A model generated the notes under the pieces. It saw nothing but the letters and a program-made list of their open reading frames with translations. It had not been told where the DNA came from and did not search any database. A stretch of DNA of 10,583 bases from an uncultured Clostridia bacterium (GTDB taxonomy: Bacteria; Bacillota; Clostridia; Christensenellales; UBA1242): the NCBI GenBank assembly GCA_946610635.1, contig CAMOCI010000011.1:1-10583 (forward strand), written 5' to 3'. A program made the translations under genes and the position numbers. Shown piece by piece: positions 1 through 5,778 of the stretch. Within the stretch, counting starts at the first letter, position 1. The number at the start of each line of letters is the position of its first letter.

Positions 1-109
1 TAGTTTGTCCTGTCGTTTCAAATATTTTTCCACATTTAGGACATTGATAGTAAAAACCATATTGGCTTTTCTTTTCTAATAATTTGCATTTGCAACTAAA
101 ACATTTCAT
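1..109 (-). CDS. Zinc-ribbon protein, N-terminal fragment (partial)
   Basis: An open frame begins at an ATG (107-109) and runs off the left edge after 36 complete codons. The protein starts MKCFSCKCKLLEKK and contains a C-x2-C pair near residues 3-6 and a second, CPKC, near residues 23-26, about 17 residues on. This is the spacing of a small zinc ribbon, as in topoisomerase-like or nuclease-associated zinc fingers. A GGGG run lies about 7 bases upstream, a weak ribosome-binding site. It follows the 88-aa gene by 50 bp on the same strand with no obvious terminator between them, so it may be the fourth gene of the operon. The fragment is too short to assign a function. Confidence 0.5.
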   Translation of the reverse strand, partial: MKCFSCKCKLLEKKSQYGFYYQCPKCGKIFETTGQT

Positions 110-159
110 ATATTTACCCCATTTGTATTAAAAGCTAAATTCTTTATAAGCTTATGATC

Positions 160-426
160 TTACTTTAATCTCCATTTTTTAGTATCATTATCTCGTTGAA
201 TTATATTTTCTTCTTCTAATTCTCTTAAAATAGCGACAGTCCAATATTGCTGATTTGAAGAAGTTGAATTAGCTTTGTCTCCCCAGTCCATTCCACAATC
301 TCTGAAAATATCTGCTTGTTTCATTCCATCACTATAGGACTGACAAATTTCCTTTGATTTCATAAAATCATAAACCAATTTTTTATAACAATTTCTCAAA
401 TAATTCCCAATTTCTTTATAGTTCAC
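160..426 (-). CDS. Small winged-helix-like protein, unknown function
   Basis: 88 aa from a GTG start at 424-426. I chose it because AGGAG sits 7 bases upstream (about 434-438), whereas a longer reading from TTG at 459 has no such site. The protein is basic and mostly helical by composition. Its C-terminal half (MKQADIFRDCGMDWGDK, then SSNQQYWTVAILRELEEENII and a short basic end) reads like a DNA-binding winged helix: helix, turn, long recognition-type helix, then a RDNDTKKWRL strand pair. It is the third gene after the GNAT-PUA and ASCH genes, 29 bp behind the ASCH stop. It could be the operon's regulator, acting at the palindrome 1887-1906, or a small partner subunit; both are inference. I do not recognise a named family. 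Confidence 0.65.
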   Translation of the reverse strand: MNYKEIGNYLRNCYKKLVYDFMKSKEICQSYSDGMKQADIFRDCGMDWGDKANSTSSNQQYWTVAILRELEEENIIQRDNDTKKWRLK

Positions 427-455
427 TATTATACTCCTTACACAAAACATTAAAA

Positions 456-830
456 TCAAACACCTATATAAACAAATGATTGTGGGGCAAATTCAATTCC
501 AAAATCCTTTAATGGTCTTGGATTTTTGTATTCGAGGATTTCTCCTAATTCATAGGCATAAGCAATGTCTCTATTTTTAAAATATTCATCAAAAAATTTT
601 TTTGATATTCCTGAAAATTCTTTTGTTCTTTCCCATAAATTATTTGGAGTGTCGCATAGAATACTTTTTATTTTTACTTTAGCTACAACCATTTTTGTGG
701 GGAAAGTACAATATACTAATATTGCTTTTACATCTTTTTTTGCTACTTTTGTTCTATACTCAAATCGTTTAGTTTTATTTAATATTCTTTCAACATATTC
801 CGGATTAATTGATAATAATATCTTTCTCAT
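456..830 (-). CDS. ASCH/PUA-like domain protein (COG4933-like)
   Basis: 124 aa from ATG 828-830, with AGGTG 6 bases upstream; TGA stop at 456-458. The opening MRKILLSINPEYVERILNKTKRFEYR is the typical start of ASCH/PUA-like proteins ('...I.P.Y...I..G.K..E.R'). It continues with a beta-rich AILVYCTFPTKMVVAKVKI, then SGISKKFFDEYFKN and a closing APQSFVYIGV. Together these resemble the stand-alone PUA-like proteins grouped in COG4933. Such domains bind RNA or modified nucleotides, but no substrate can be read from the sequence. The start lies 26 bp inside the end of the upstream GNAT-PUA gene, so the two are probably translationally coupled. The whole family-length domain is present. Confidence 0.8.
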   Translation of the reverse strand: MRKILLSINPEYVERILNKTKRFEYRTKVAKKDVKAILVYCTFPTKMVVAKVKIKSILCDTPNNLWERTKEFSGISKKFFDEYFKNRDIAYAYELGEILEYKNPRPLKDFGIEFAPQSFVYIGV

Positions 831-1869
831 TATCTACACCTACTTTTAATAAATTGATAAACTGCTCTTTACTTAATATTATCTGATAAGGATGTCCATC
901 ATTCCAATAGCCATTCTCTTTCAAATATTTCCAATTTATGTTATTTCCTTTCCCAAAATAACCATTATAAACCATTTCAATAATTATTACATTACTTTTA
1001 TTTGCATAGATATCGTCCAGTTCTTCTTGTTTATATACTGATTTATTTTTTATAATATTAAGATATTCTTCTTTTGTTTTTAAATACCTGTTGTTCAATC
1101 TAATATTATGTATTTTTGTTATAGTACAATATGAAGTAATGACACTTTTATATCCCGGATTTGCGCCAATGAATTTTCTATAAATAAAGATTGGTTCTTT
1201 TTCCTTATAAGAAGTTGATGTAAAAGGCGTTGCAATGAAAATTTTTGATATCCCGTTAGAAACTGCCATGTCACCTTCAAATAATTCACTATTTTTTAGT
1301 TCAGAATAAGGGAATAAAGAATCATGATATTTATCTTCAACTGGCAAAATTCCAAAATTTTCTGTTGAAAAATCCAAGTAAGGGAACATTGTATATGGTG
1401 TGGATTTATCTATGTTTTTCTTAGATTTCATAAATAAATGTTCACCATTTTTAAACTCTCCAAAATCTTTAAAGCCAAATTTTAATAATAATGCTATTAA
1501 TTGTTCTTGTTTTGGGAAAACTGTCACATATATTTCATCTTCCGGTCTTTTTTGCCAATGCCATAGGGCAATACCTATAGACCCTTCTCCAAGTCTTTGA
1601 CTTCTTACATTTTCATTTAATTTTAAAGTGCAGATTTTTATTCTTGGTTTTTGTGGCAACAAGTTATCTTTAAGTTTAATTTCATCCTGTTCGTCATCTT
1701 TTAAAATCAATAATGCACGTATTCCATCAGCATTTTGATTAACATAAACATCTCTATCTAAGTGATTATTGTACCAATTAACAAAGCCCGGGTAATCATT
1801 TTTTAAGCTATCAAAGAATGGATCATTTATATCACATTCTCTAAATTTTTTAATTTCAAATTTTTCCAT
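805..1869 (-). CDS. GNAT acetyltransferase fused to a C-terminal PUA-like domain
   Basis: 354 aa, ATG 1867-1869, TAA 805-807. Residues about 1-150 form a GNAT fold. The acetyl-CoA loop is QRLGEG (Q91-x-x-G94-x-G96) after the strand KPRIKICTLKL, followed by the strand DEIYVTVFPKQ and the usual C-terminal GNAT end LLLKFGFKDFGEFKNG. Residues about 155-345 form a second, beta-rich domain (EGDMAVSNGISKIFIATPF, EPIFIYRK, GYKSVITSYCTITKI, and YWNDGHPYQIILSKEQF near the end) that looks PUA/ASCH-like, a fold that binds RNA or modified bases. A GNAT joined to a nucleic-acid-binding domain suggests acetylation of an RNA or a bound protein; the target is unknown. It is first in its operon, overlaps the ASCH gene by 26 bp, and has a promoter overlapped by a 20-bp palindrome. 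The ribosome-binding site is weak (AGAGAG). Confidence 0.8.
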   Translation of the reverse strand: MEKFEIKKFRECDINDPFFDSLKNDYPGFVNWYNNHLDRDVYVNQNADGIRALLILKDDEQDEIKLKDNLLPQKPRIKICTLKLNENVRSQRLGEGSIGIALWHWQKRPEDEIYVTVFPKQEQLIALLLKFGFKDFGEFKNGEHLFMKSKKNIDKSTPYTMFPYLDFSTENFGILPVEDKYHDSLFPYSELKNSELFEGDMAVSNGISKIFIATPFTSTSYKEKEPIFIYRKFIGANPGYKSVITSYCTITKIHNIRLNNRYLKTKEEYLNIIKNKSVYKQEELDDIYANKSNVIIIEMVYNGYFGKGNNINWKYLKENGYWNDGHPYQIILSKEQFINLLKVGVDNEKDIIIN

Positions 1870-1886
1870 TTATTCTCTCTTAAATT

Positions 1887-1906
1887 TATAATGTAATTAC
1901 ATTATA
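1887..1906. promoter_or_regulatory. Perfect 20-bp palindrome over the -10 box, probable operator
   Basis: The 20 bases from 1887 to 1906 equal their own reverse complement (half-site TATAATGTAA). They contain the -10 box at one end and extend over the expected transcription start. A dimeric repressor bound here would block the operon promoter. The 88-aa winged-helix-like protein of the same operon is the nearest candidate; that link is inference. Confidence 0.6.
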
Positions 1907-1929
1907 CAAATTTTTCTGTAAAAAGTAAA
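1901..1929 (-). promoter_or_regulatory. Promoter of the GNAT-PUA operon
   Basis: On the minus strand a -35 box TTTACT (1924-1929) and a perfect -10 TATAAT (1901-1906) are 17 bp apart. The predicted start of transcription is near 1894, about 25 bases before the ATG. Confidence 0.7.
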
Positions 1930-1940
1930 ATATTTATAAT

Positions 1941-1970
1941 AAAAAAGAAGAACTATATTTCAAGTTCTTC
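1941..1970 (-). terminator. Rho-independent terminator of the 78-aa gene
   Basis: Read on the minus strand, GAAGAACT (1963-1970) pairs with AGTTCTTC (1947-1954) around an 8-base loop and is followed directly by six T (1941-1946). It begins 13 bases after the stop of the 78-aa gene. Confidence 0.8.
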
Positions 1971-1982
1971 CTTTTGCGAATT

Positions 1983-2219
1983 TTATTGATTGTTTAGCAA
2001 ATGAGTATAAACTTCATTTGCTGTTAGGTTTGAAAAGTTGCCATTACTTTCTGCAAAGTTTTTTAGGTCAGTTGCAAGAATAGAACCGATATGGTTTATT
2101 TGCTTTTGTGACATATTTACTTTGCCTTGCTTTAATACTTTAGTATTAAAGTCGTAGATAGCAGAATTTTCATCTATATTTTCACAATCAATAAAACATT
2201 GATTATTCACACTTGTCAT
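1983..2219 (-). CDS. Hypothetical small protein (78 aa)
   Basis: 78 aa, ATG 2217-2219, TAA 1983-1985. I do not recognise it. There is no signal peptide or membrane segment. The sequence is polar and mildly acidic with two cysteines close together (residues 8 and 12) and a helical-looking C-terminal half (SQKQINHIGSILATDLKNF, then NLTANEVYTHLL). No good ribosome-binding site precedes the ATG, only AAGTATG-like bases. Support for a real gene comes from context: an extended -10 promoter at 2279-2305 and a clear terminator at 1941-1970 make it a complete single-gene unit. It could be a regulator, an inhibitor or a small defence component; nothing in the sequence decides. Confidence 0.6.
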   Translation of the reverse strand: MTSVNNQCFIDCENIDENSAIYDFNTKVLKQGKVNMSQKQINHIGSILATDLKNFAESNGNFSNLTANEVYTHLLNNQ

Positions 2220-2278
2220 ATTTACATACTTTAAATGCGAATAATACCTAAAACACGGGCACTTAAAAGCCCATTCTT

Positions 2279-2305
2279 AGTATAGCATAATTATAAATAT
2301 TTCAA
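2279..2305 (-). promoter_or_regulatory. Promoter of the 78-aa gene (extended -10)
   Basis: Minus strand: TTGAAA (2300-2305), a 15-bp spacer, then TGC-TATACT (2279-2287), an extended -10. The short spacer is compensated by the TGn motif. The leader contains a small hairpin, GGGC (2269-2272) with GCCC (2257-2260). Confidence 0.55.
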
Positions 2306-2315
2306 CTTAATCGAC

Positions 2316-2343
2316 AAAAAAAGACAAGTGGGTTTCCCACTTG
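2316..2343 (-). terminator. Rho-independent terminator downstream of the HNH gene and structured region
   Basis: Minus strand: CAAGTGGG (2336-2343), loop AAA, CCCACTTG (2325-2332), then TC and seven T (2316-2322). The 8-bp perfect stem plus T-tract is a strong intrinsic terminator. It would end the HNH transcript or a separate RNA made from 2344-2413. Confidence 0.75.
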
Positions 2344-2413
2344 GTTAAGGCTTGAGGAAGTGACACAAAATCGTTTCACCACCCCCTTGGGTGTGAATCG
2401 GCTGGAAACCCAC
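2325..2413 (-). ncRNA. Candidate structured RNA element, identity unknown
   Basis: On the minus strand GTGGGTTTCC (2404-2413) is a perfect 10-base complement of GGAAACCCAC (2328-2337), enclosing about 65 bases. Inside is a long hairpin, 2372-2400, with arms CGATTCAC-ACCC and GGGTGGTGAAACG (one mismatch, one bulge). The closing helix uses bases from both arms of the terminator 2325-2343, so the enclosed fold and the terminator exclude each other, as in a riboswitch or attenuator. It does not match any RNA family I can recall. It may be the 3' UTR of the HNH mRNA or a separate small RNA; no clear promoter lies directly upstream. The plus-strand copy also ends in a T-rich stretch, so the strand is not certain. 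Confidence 0.4.
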
Positions 2414-2459
2414 ATTTTTCTAGCTTTTTGCGAAAAAAATTGTGATTTTGAGTCTATTC

Positions 2460-2469
2460 CTTATCCTGC
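2460..2469 (-). repeat. Left copy of a 10-bp inverted repeat flanking the R-M pair
   Basis: CTTATCCTGC on the plus strand, the inverse of 5614-5623. The pair brackets the restriction-modification genes almost exactly; see the right copy. Confidence 0.35.
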
Positions 2470-2475
2470 TTCCCA

Positions 2476-3702
2476 TTATTTTAATGATTTATAGATATTT
2501 TCAATAATTTTTTCTCTATCTTTAGTATCAAAAATATGAGTTGCAAATTCAAAACACTTTGGTTCGTGTTTTAACATCTTTGATATGTTTTCTTTTTGTT
2601 CAATTTCTAAACCTGCACCAGCTTTAATTTGACTGTGACAAACAGGACAAAGTTTAACCAAATTGTCTTCAACATCTAATTCAGCATTTTTACCAACAGA
2701 TATAACATGATGTATTTCAAAATATGGTCTGTTTGTTTTTCTGCTCGTAAATGTTCTATCATTAATATCATATTCTTCTTGACAGCAAGCACATACATCA
2801 GGCGTTAATAATCTTACAAGTTCAACAATTTCCATATTTCTTCTAAACTTGCCTTCAAACTCATCACTAAATCCAATTTCATTTCGTAAGTTTTGAATAT
2901 CTAGTTTATTTAATTCTTTTCCTAATAACTTTTGAGAATATAAAGCAATTCTTTTTTCAAATGTTGTTTTTTGTTGAGAGTTTTTGTCTGGTGTAGTGAA
3001 ATATATGATGTCATTGTTAATAGGTTTTGGGATAAATCCATAATAAGCATTTTTTATAAGTTCTGCTTTGTAAACATTTATTATTCCTATATTTTTAACA
3101 TACCATGAAAGCATAACTCTTAATTGGGTATTTCTTTTGTTTTCGCCACTAATATATTGTGCTTGTAGTTCCCTAAAATTGTAATTTAGATATTCAACAG
3201 GAATACATAAAAGGTCAACTAGTAATCTAACTCGTTTTAATTCAAATTCATTGCTGAAAAAATAGTCTTGTGCTAAATAATCAGCAGTTCCGTCAACACT
3301 TCCACGTAATTCCATAAATCCACGAATAAACATCTTTTTGTTTTCAGTCAATCCTTCTTCTAATGCAAATTGACTACTTATAACTTTAGCATATAGCTTA
3401 TTGAAAAAACTTTCCCTAGATAGTTGCAAATCATTTTCTAACAAACAAGTAAATTCAGACCTGCTAATCCCTTCAATTTTATCCATAGTCCAAACTTTTT
3501 TGCCTGAAAACTTATTTAGAATGTCTAAATAATATTTTTTACTGTTTGCATAAAATTCCTTATCATCACAAAATTTTGATGATTTATATGTAGATATTGA
3601 ATAAATGTATTTACCATTGTCGGTTATTTCAAAACGACCATAAAATGCACCAAGAAGGAATGGTGTAATATCATCTTTTTCTAAAAATTCGCTAACTTTC
3701 AT
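2476..3702 (-). CDS. HNH type II restriction endonuclease, MnlI-like
   Basis: 408 aa from ATG 3700-3702, chosen because GGAG lies 8 bases upstream (3711-3714); an in-frame ATG 10 codons earlier lacks a site. The C-terminal nuclease domain has zinc pairs C304-x2-C307 and C352-x2-C355 around R325-PYF-E329-I-H331-H332 followed by N347 and H356. The spacing is exactly Rx3ExHHx14Nx8H, the active-site pattern I recall as published for the type IIS enzyme MnlI (CCTC). About 290 N-terminal residues, rich in aromatic and charged residues, would hold target recognition; they resemble nothing else I know, apart from a hint of LAGLIDADG-like wording (FIRGFMELRGSVDGTADY). It is divergent from the fused methyltransferase, as expected for restriction partners. 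Exact specificity cannot be read from the sequence. Confidence 0.88.
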   Translation of the reverse strand: MKVSEFLEKDDITPFLLGAFYGRFEITDNGKYIYSISTYKSSKFCDDKEFYANSKKYYLDILNKFSGKKVWTMDKIEGISRSEFTCLLENDLQLSRESFFNKLYAKVISSQFALEEGLTENKKMFIRGFMELRGSVDGTADYLAQDYFFSNEFELKRVRLLVDLLCIPVEYLNYNFRELQAQYISGENKRNTQLRVMLSWYVKNIGIINVYKAELIKNAYYGFIPKPINNDIIYFTTPDKNSQQKTTFEKRIALYSQKLLGKELNKLDIQNLRNEIGFSDEFEGKFRRNMEIVELVRLLTPDVCACCQEEYDINDRTFTSRKTNRPYFEIHHVISVGKNAELDVEDNLVKLCPVCHSQIKAGAGLEIEQKENISKMLKHEPKCFEFATHIFDTKDREKIIENIYKSLK

Positions 3703-3738
3703 TTTATCATCTCCAAAGAAGAAAAACATCATATTATA

Positions 3739-3766
3739 ATTATATCAAAAACAGTTGTTTTTTCAA
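3739..3766 (-). promoter_or_regulatory. Promoter of the HNH endonuclease gene
   Basis: Minus strand: TTGAAA (3761-3766), 16-bp spacer, TATAAT (3739-3744). Its -35 box abuts the -35 box of the divergent methyltransferase promoter, so polymerases probably compete for the two. Confidence 0.6.
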
Positions 3767-3783
3767 GCAGAATATGATATCAT
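3755..3783 (+). promoter_or_regulatory. Promoter of the fused methyltransferase gene
   Basis: Plus strand: TTGTTT (3755-3760), 17-bp spacer, TATCAT (3778-3783), start expected near 3790. The -10 box lies inside a perfect 12-bp palindrome, TATGATATCATA (3773-3784), a possible control site. Confidence 0.5.
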
Positions 3784-3790
3784 AATTTAT

Positions 3791-3813
3791 GAGGGAGTAA
3801 AAAAATGTCCCTC
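3791..3813 (+). promoter_or_regulatory. Inverted repeat GAGGGA/TCCCTC in the methyltransferase leader
   Basis: GAGGGA (3791-3796) and TCCCTC (3808-3813) are a perfect 6-bp inverted repeat with an 11-base loop, at the predicted 5' end of the mRNA and five bases before the GGAG ribosome-binding site (3818-3821). Each arm contains a GAGG/CCTC tetranucleotide. It could fold as an RNA hairpin or be a protein-binding or methylation-sensed DNA site. Confidence 0.45.
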
Positions 3814-3827
3814 ACTTGGAGATTTTA

Positions 3828-5597
3828 ATGAAATTTAATGTTTTAGACCTATTTTGTGGTGCTGGTGGTTTCTCTGCTGGATTAGAATTAAATGATAATT
3901 TTTCAACCGTAGTAGGATTAGATTTTGAAAAATATGCAATTGAAACTTTTTCAAAAAACTTTCCAAAGGCAATTGCTATTTGTGGAGATATACTTGACCC
4001 AAAGATTAAAGAGCGAGTAATTGAAGAAAGTAAAAAGCATAATGTAAATATGATAATTGGTGGTCCACCATGTCAAGGATTTAGTTTGAAAGGTAAAAAC
4101 TTAGGTTTGAATGACCCAAGGAATTTTTTGTTTAAGGAATATTTAAGTATTGTTAGAGAACTTCAACCTGAAATTTTTATTATTGAAAATGTTAAAAATA
4201 TCCTTAATTCTTCAAATCACTTTTTTAGAGATGAAATACTTAATGAAATAGAATCTCTTGGCTATATAGTCAATTTTGGGGTTGTAAATGCAAAAAACTA
4301 TGGTGTTCCACAAAACAGAGAACGAGCATTGTTTATTTCAAGTAAAACTAAATTCATAAATTTTCCAAATCCACAAGATAATCATGTGACAGTTAGAGAT
4401 GCGATATCTGACTTGTCATATTTGGAAAGCGGCGAAGGAAGTGAAATCTCTTTATACATAAACGAACCACAAAGTGATTATCAAAGAATGTTGCGTGGCA
4501 ATTGTTTACAATATCATAAAGCATCTTCGCATTCAAAAGTAGCTTTGGATAAATTAAGAATGATACCACCTGAAAGTGGTAAAGAATACTTACCAAAAGA
4601 GTTATTAGGCAAACAAAAATTTTCTACTACTTGGTCTAGACTTGAATGGGATAATATAAGTCCAACAATAGATACAAGATTTGACACTCCATCTAATGGA
4701 AAAAATTCACACCCTTATCTAAATAGAGCAATCACTCCAAGAGAAGCTGCAAGAATACAAAGTTTTAATGATGATTTTCATTTTTGCGGACCAAAAGTAG
4801 CGGTTTGTAAACAAATTGGAAATGCTGTTCCACCATTACTTGCAAAGGCAATTGGTGAACAAATTTGTAATGAATTAGGAAATGATGTTATTATTGGAAA
4901 AGATTATACTTTATATAAAGGAAATGCTTACACTTTAATTGATGAATTGATTAAAAATCATATAACAGTAAACCACATAATAACTGACCCACCTTACAAT
5001 ATATCTCACGAAAATAATTTTAATACTTTGAAATGCCCTAGACAAGGAGTTGATTTTGGCGAATGGGATAAAAACTTTGACTTGTTCTCTTGGATACCAA
5101 AATACGAAAAGATATTGGATAAAAATGGTTCAATGATTGTCTTCTGTTCTTATCGTTATATTAGTTTTATCATAAAAACAATGGAAGAAAGTAATCTTGA
5201 AGTTAAAGATGTTTTAGTTTGGAGAAAAGCAAATCCTATGCCAAGAAATATTGATAGAAGATACGTTCAAGATATGGAGTTTGCAATTTGGGCTGTAAAA
5301 AAAGGCGCAAAATGGACTTTCAACAAACAGGAAGATAAACCATATATGCGAAGTTTGTTTGAAACTTCAACTGTCGCAGGTAATGAAAAAGTCGGACACC
5401 CAACACAAAAAAGTTTAAAGTTAATGCAAGATATAATTAAAATACATACCAACAAAAATGATGTTGTAATTGACCCATTTATGGGCAGTGGAACCACTGG
5501 TCTTGCTTGCTTAAACCTTGGTAGAAAATTTATTGGTGTTGAATTAGATAATGATTATTTTAGAATGTCTGTTGATAGATTAAATAAGATATTTTAA
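3828..5597 (+). CDS. Bifunctional DNA methyltransferase: C5-cytosine domain fused to beta-class N6A/N4C domain
   Basis: 589 aa; ATG 3828-3830 follows GGAG by 6 bases and puts motif I right at the N-terminus. Residues 1-350 are a complete m5C methyltransferase: motif I DLFCGAGGFSAG (7-18), motif IV GGPPCQGFS (78-86, catalytic C82), motif VI ENV (120-122), motif VIII QNRER (162-166), target-recognition region about 185-300, motif IX REAARIQSF and motif X QIGNAVPPLLAKAIG (329-343). Residues about 355-589 are an amino-methyltransferase in beta order: DPPY (387-390), a recognition segment, HPTQKS (524-529), then DPFMGSGTT (549-557) and NLGRKFIGVELD. DPPY favours N6-adenine over N4-cytosine. The fusion would protect both strands of an asymmetric site, one by m5C and the other by m6A, and pairs with the divergent HNH nuclease. 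Both domains look intact. Confidence 0.93.
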   Translation: MKFNVLDLFCGAGGFSAGLELNDNFSTVVGLDFEKYAIETFSKNFPKAIAICGDILDPKIKERVIEESKKHNVNMIIGGPPCQGFSLKGKNLGLNDPRNFLFKEYLSIVRELQPEIFIIENVKNILNSSNHFFRDEILNEIESLGYIVNFGVVNAKNYGVPQNRERALFISSKTKFINFPNPQDNHVTVRDAISDLSYLESGEGSEISLYINEPQSDYQRMLRGNCLQYHKASSHSKVALDKLRMIPPESGKEYLPKELLGKQKFSTTWSRLEWDNISPTIDTRFDTPSNGKNSHPYLNRAITPREAARIQSFNDDFHFCGPKVAVCKQIGNAVPPLLAKAIGEQICNELGNDVIIGKDYTLYKGNAYTLIDELIKNHITVNHIITDPPYNISHENNFNTLKCPRQGVDFGEWDKNFDLFSWIPKYEKILDKNGSMIVFCSYRYISFIIKTMEESNLEVKDVLVWRKANPMPRNIDRRYVQDMEFAIWAVKKGAKWTFNKQEDKPYMRSLFETSTVAGNEKVGHPTQKSLKLMQDIIKIHTNKNDVVIDPFMGSGTTGLACLNLGRKFIGVELDNDYFRMSVDRLNKIF

Positions 5598-5613
5598 TTA
5601 AAATTTTCCGTAG

Positions 5614-5623
5614 GCAGGATAAG
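5614..5623 (+). repeat. Right copy of a 10-bp inverted repeat flanking the R-M pair
   Basis: GCAGGATAAG occurs here, 16 bases after the methyltransferase stop. Its reverse complement is at 2460-2469, 6 bases after the HNH stop. On the sense strand of each gene the same word follows the stop codon. Confidence 0.35.
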
Positions 5624-5630
5624 AGTAGGT

Positions 5631-5714
5631 TCAAAATGCTAATTTCAAAGTGAAAAAGTCCCTAAAAACAAGCGTTTCCGGTGACTCACTTTGAACAACA
5701 ATTCTTTTTGGCAT
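5631..5714 (-). CDS. Possible 27-aa peptide antisense to the recombinase leader
   Basis: A 27-codon frame, ATG 5712-5714 to TGA 5631-5633, starts MPKRIVVQSESPETLVF. A GGGAG ribosome-binding site lies 8 bases upstream (about 5723-5727), which is strong for so short a frame. It runs toward the end of the methyltransferase gene and spans the 5644-5695 inverted repeat. It may be a real small peptide, the head of a gene cut by an insertion, or chance. I know no family for it. Confidence 0.25.
   Translation of the reverse strand: MPKRIVVQSESPETLVFRDFFTLKLAF
5644..5695. repeat. 52-bp site with 10-bp inverted ends upstream of the recombinase
   Basis: TTCAAAGTGA (5644-5653) and TCACTTTGAA (5686-5695) are perfect inverted copies 32 bp apart. 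A total of 52 bp, imperfectly symmetrical and just upstream of the gene, is the size and place usual for attachment sites of large serine recombinases. It could equally be an operator or mRNA hairpin. Confidence 0.4.
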
Positions 5715-5739
5715 TTTTACCACTCCCATTTGCTTACAC

Positions 5740-5756
5740 AAGTGGGATACCCACTT
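5740..5756. repeat. Hairpin just before the recombinase ribosome-binding site
   Basis: AAGTGGG (5740-5746), loop ATA, CCCACTT (5750-5756). On the plus strand it is followed by TTGATTTTAT, so it may be a weak terminator for the methyltransferase transcript. The AAGGAG of the recombinase begins 10 bases later. The sequence resembles the 2325-2343 hairpin. Confidence 0.45.
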
Positions 5757-5778
5757 TGATTTTATAAGGAGAACTGAT

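Noticed and set aside
565..849. 94-codon plus-strand frame
   Set aside because: Antisense to the ASCH gene, which has a clear domain, start site and overlap with its upstream gene.
3703..3732. Upstream ATG for the HNH gene adding MMFFFFGDDK
   Set aside because: No ribosome-binding site upstream; the added residues are low-complexity and lie over the GGAG used by the inner ATG.
3816..3827. TTG start for the methyltransferase, four codons upstream
   Set aside because: The TTG overlaps the GGAG ribosome-binding site of the ATG at 3828, which also fits motif I placement.
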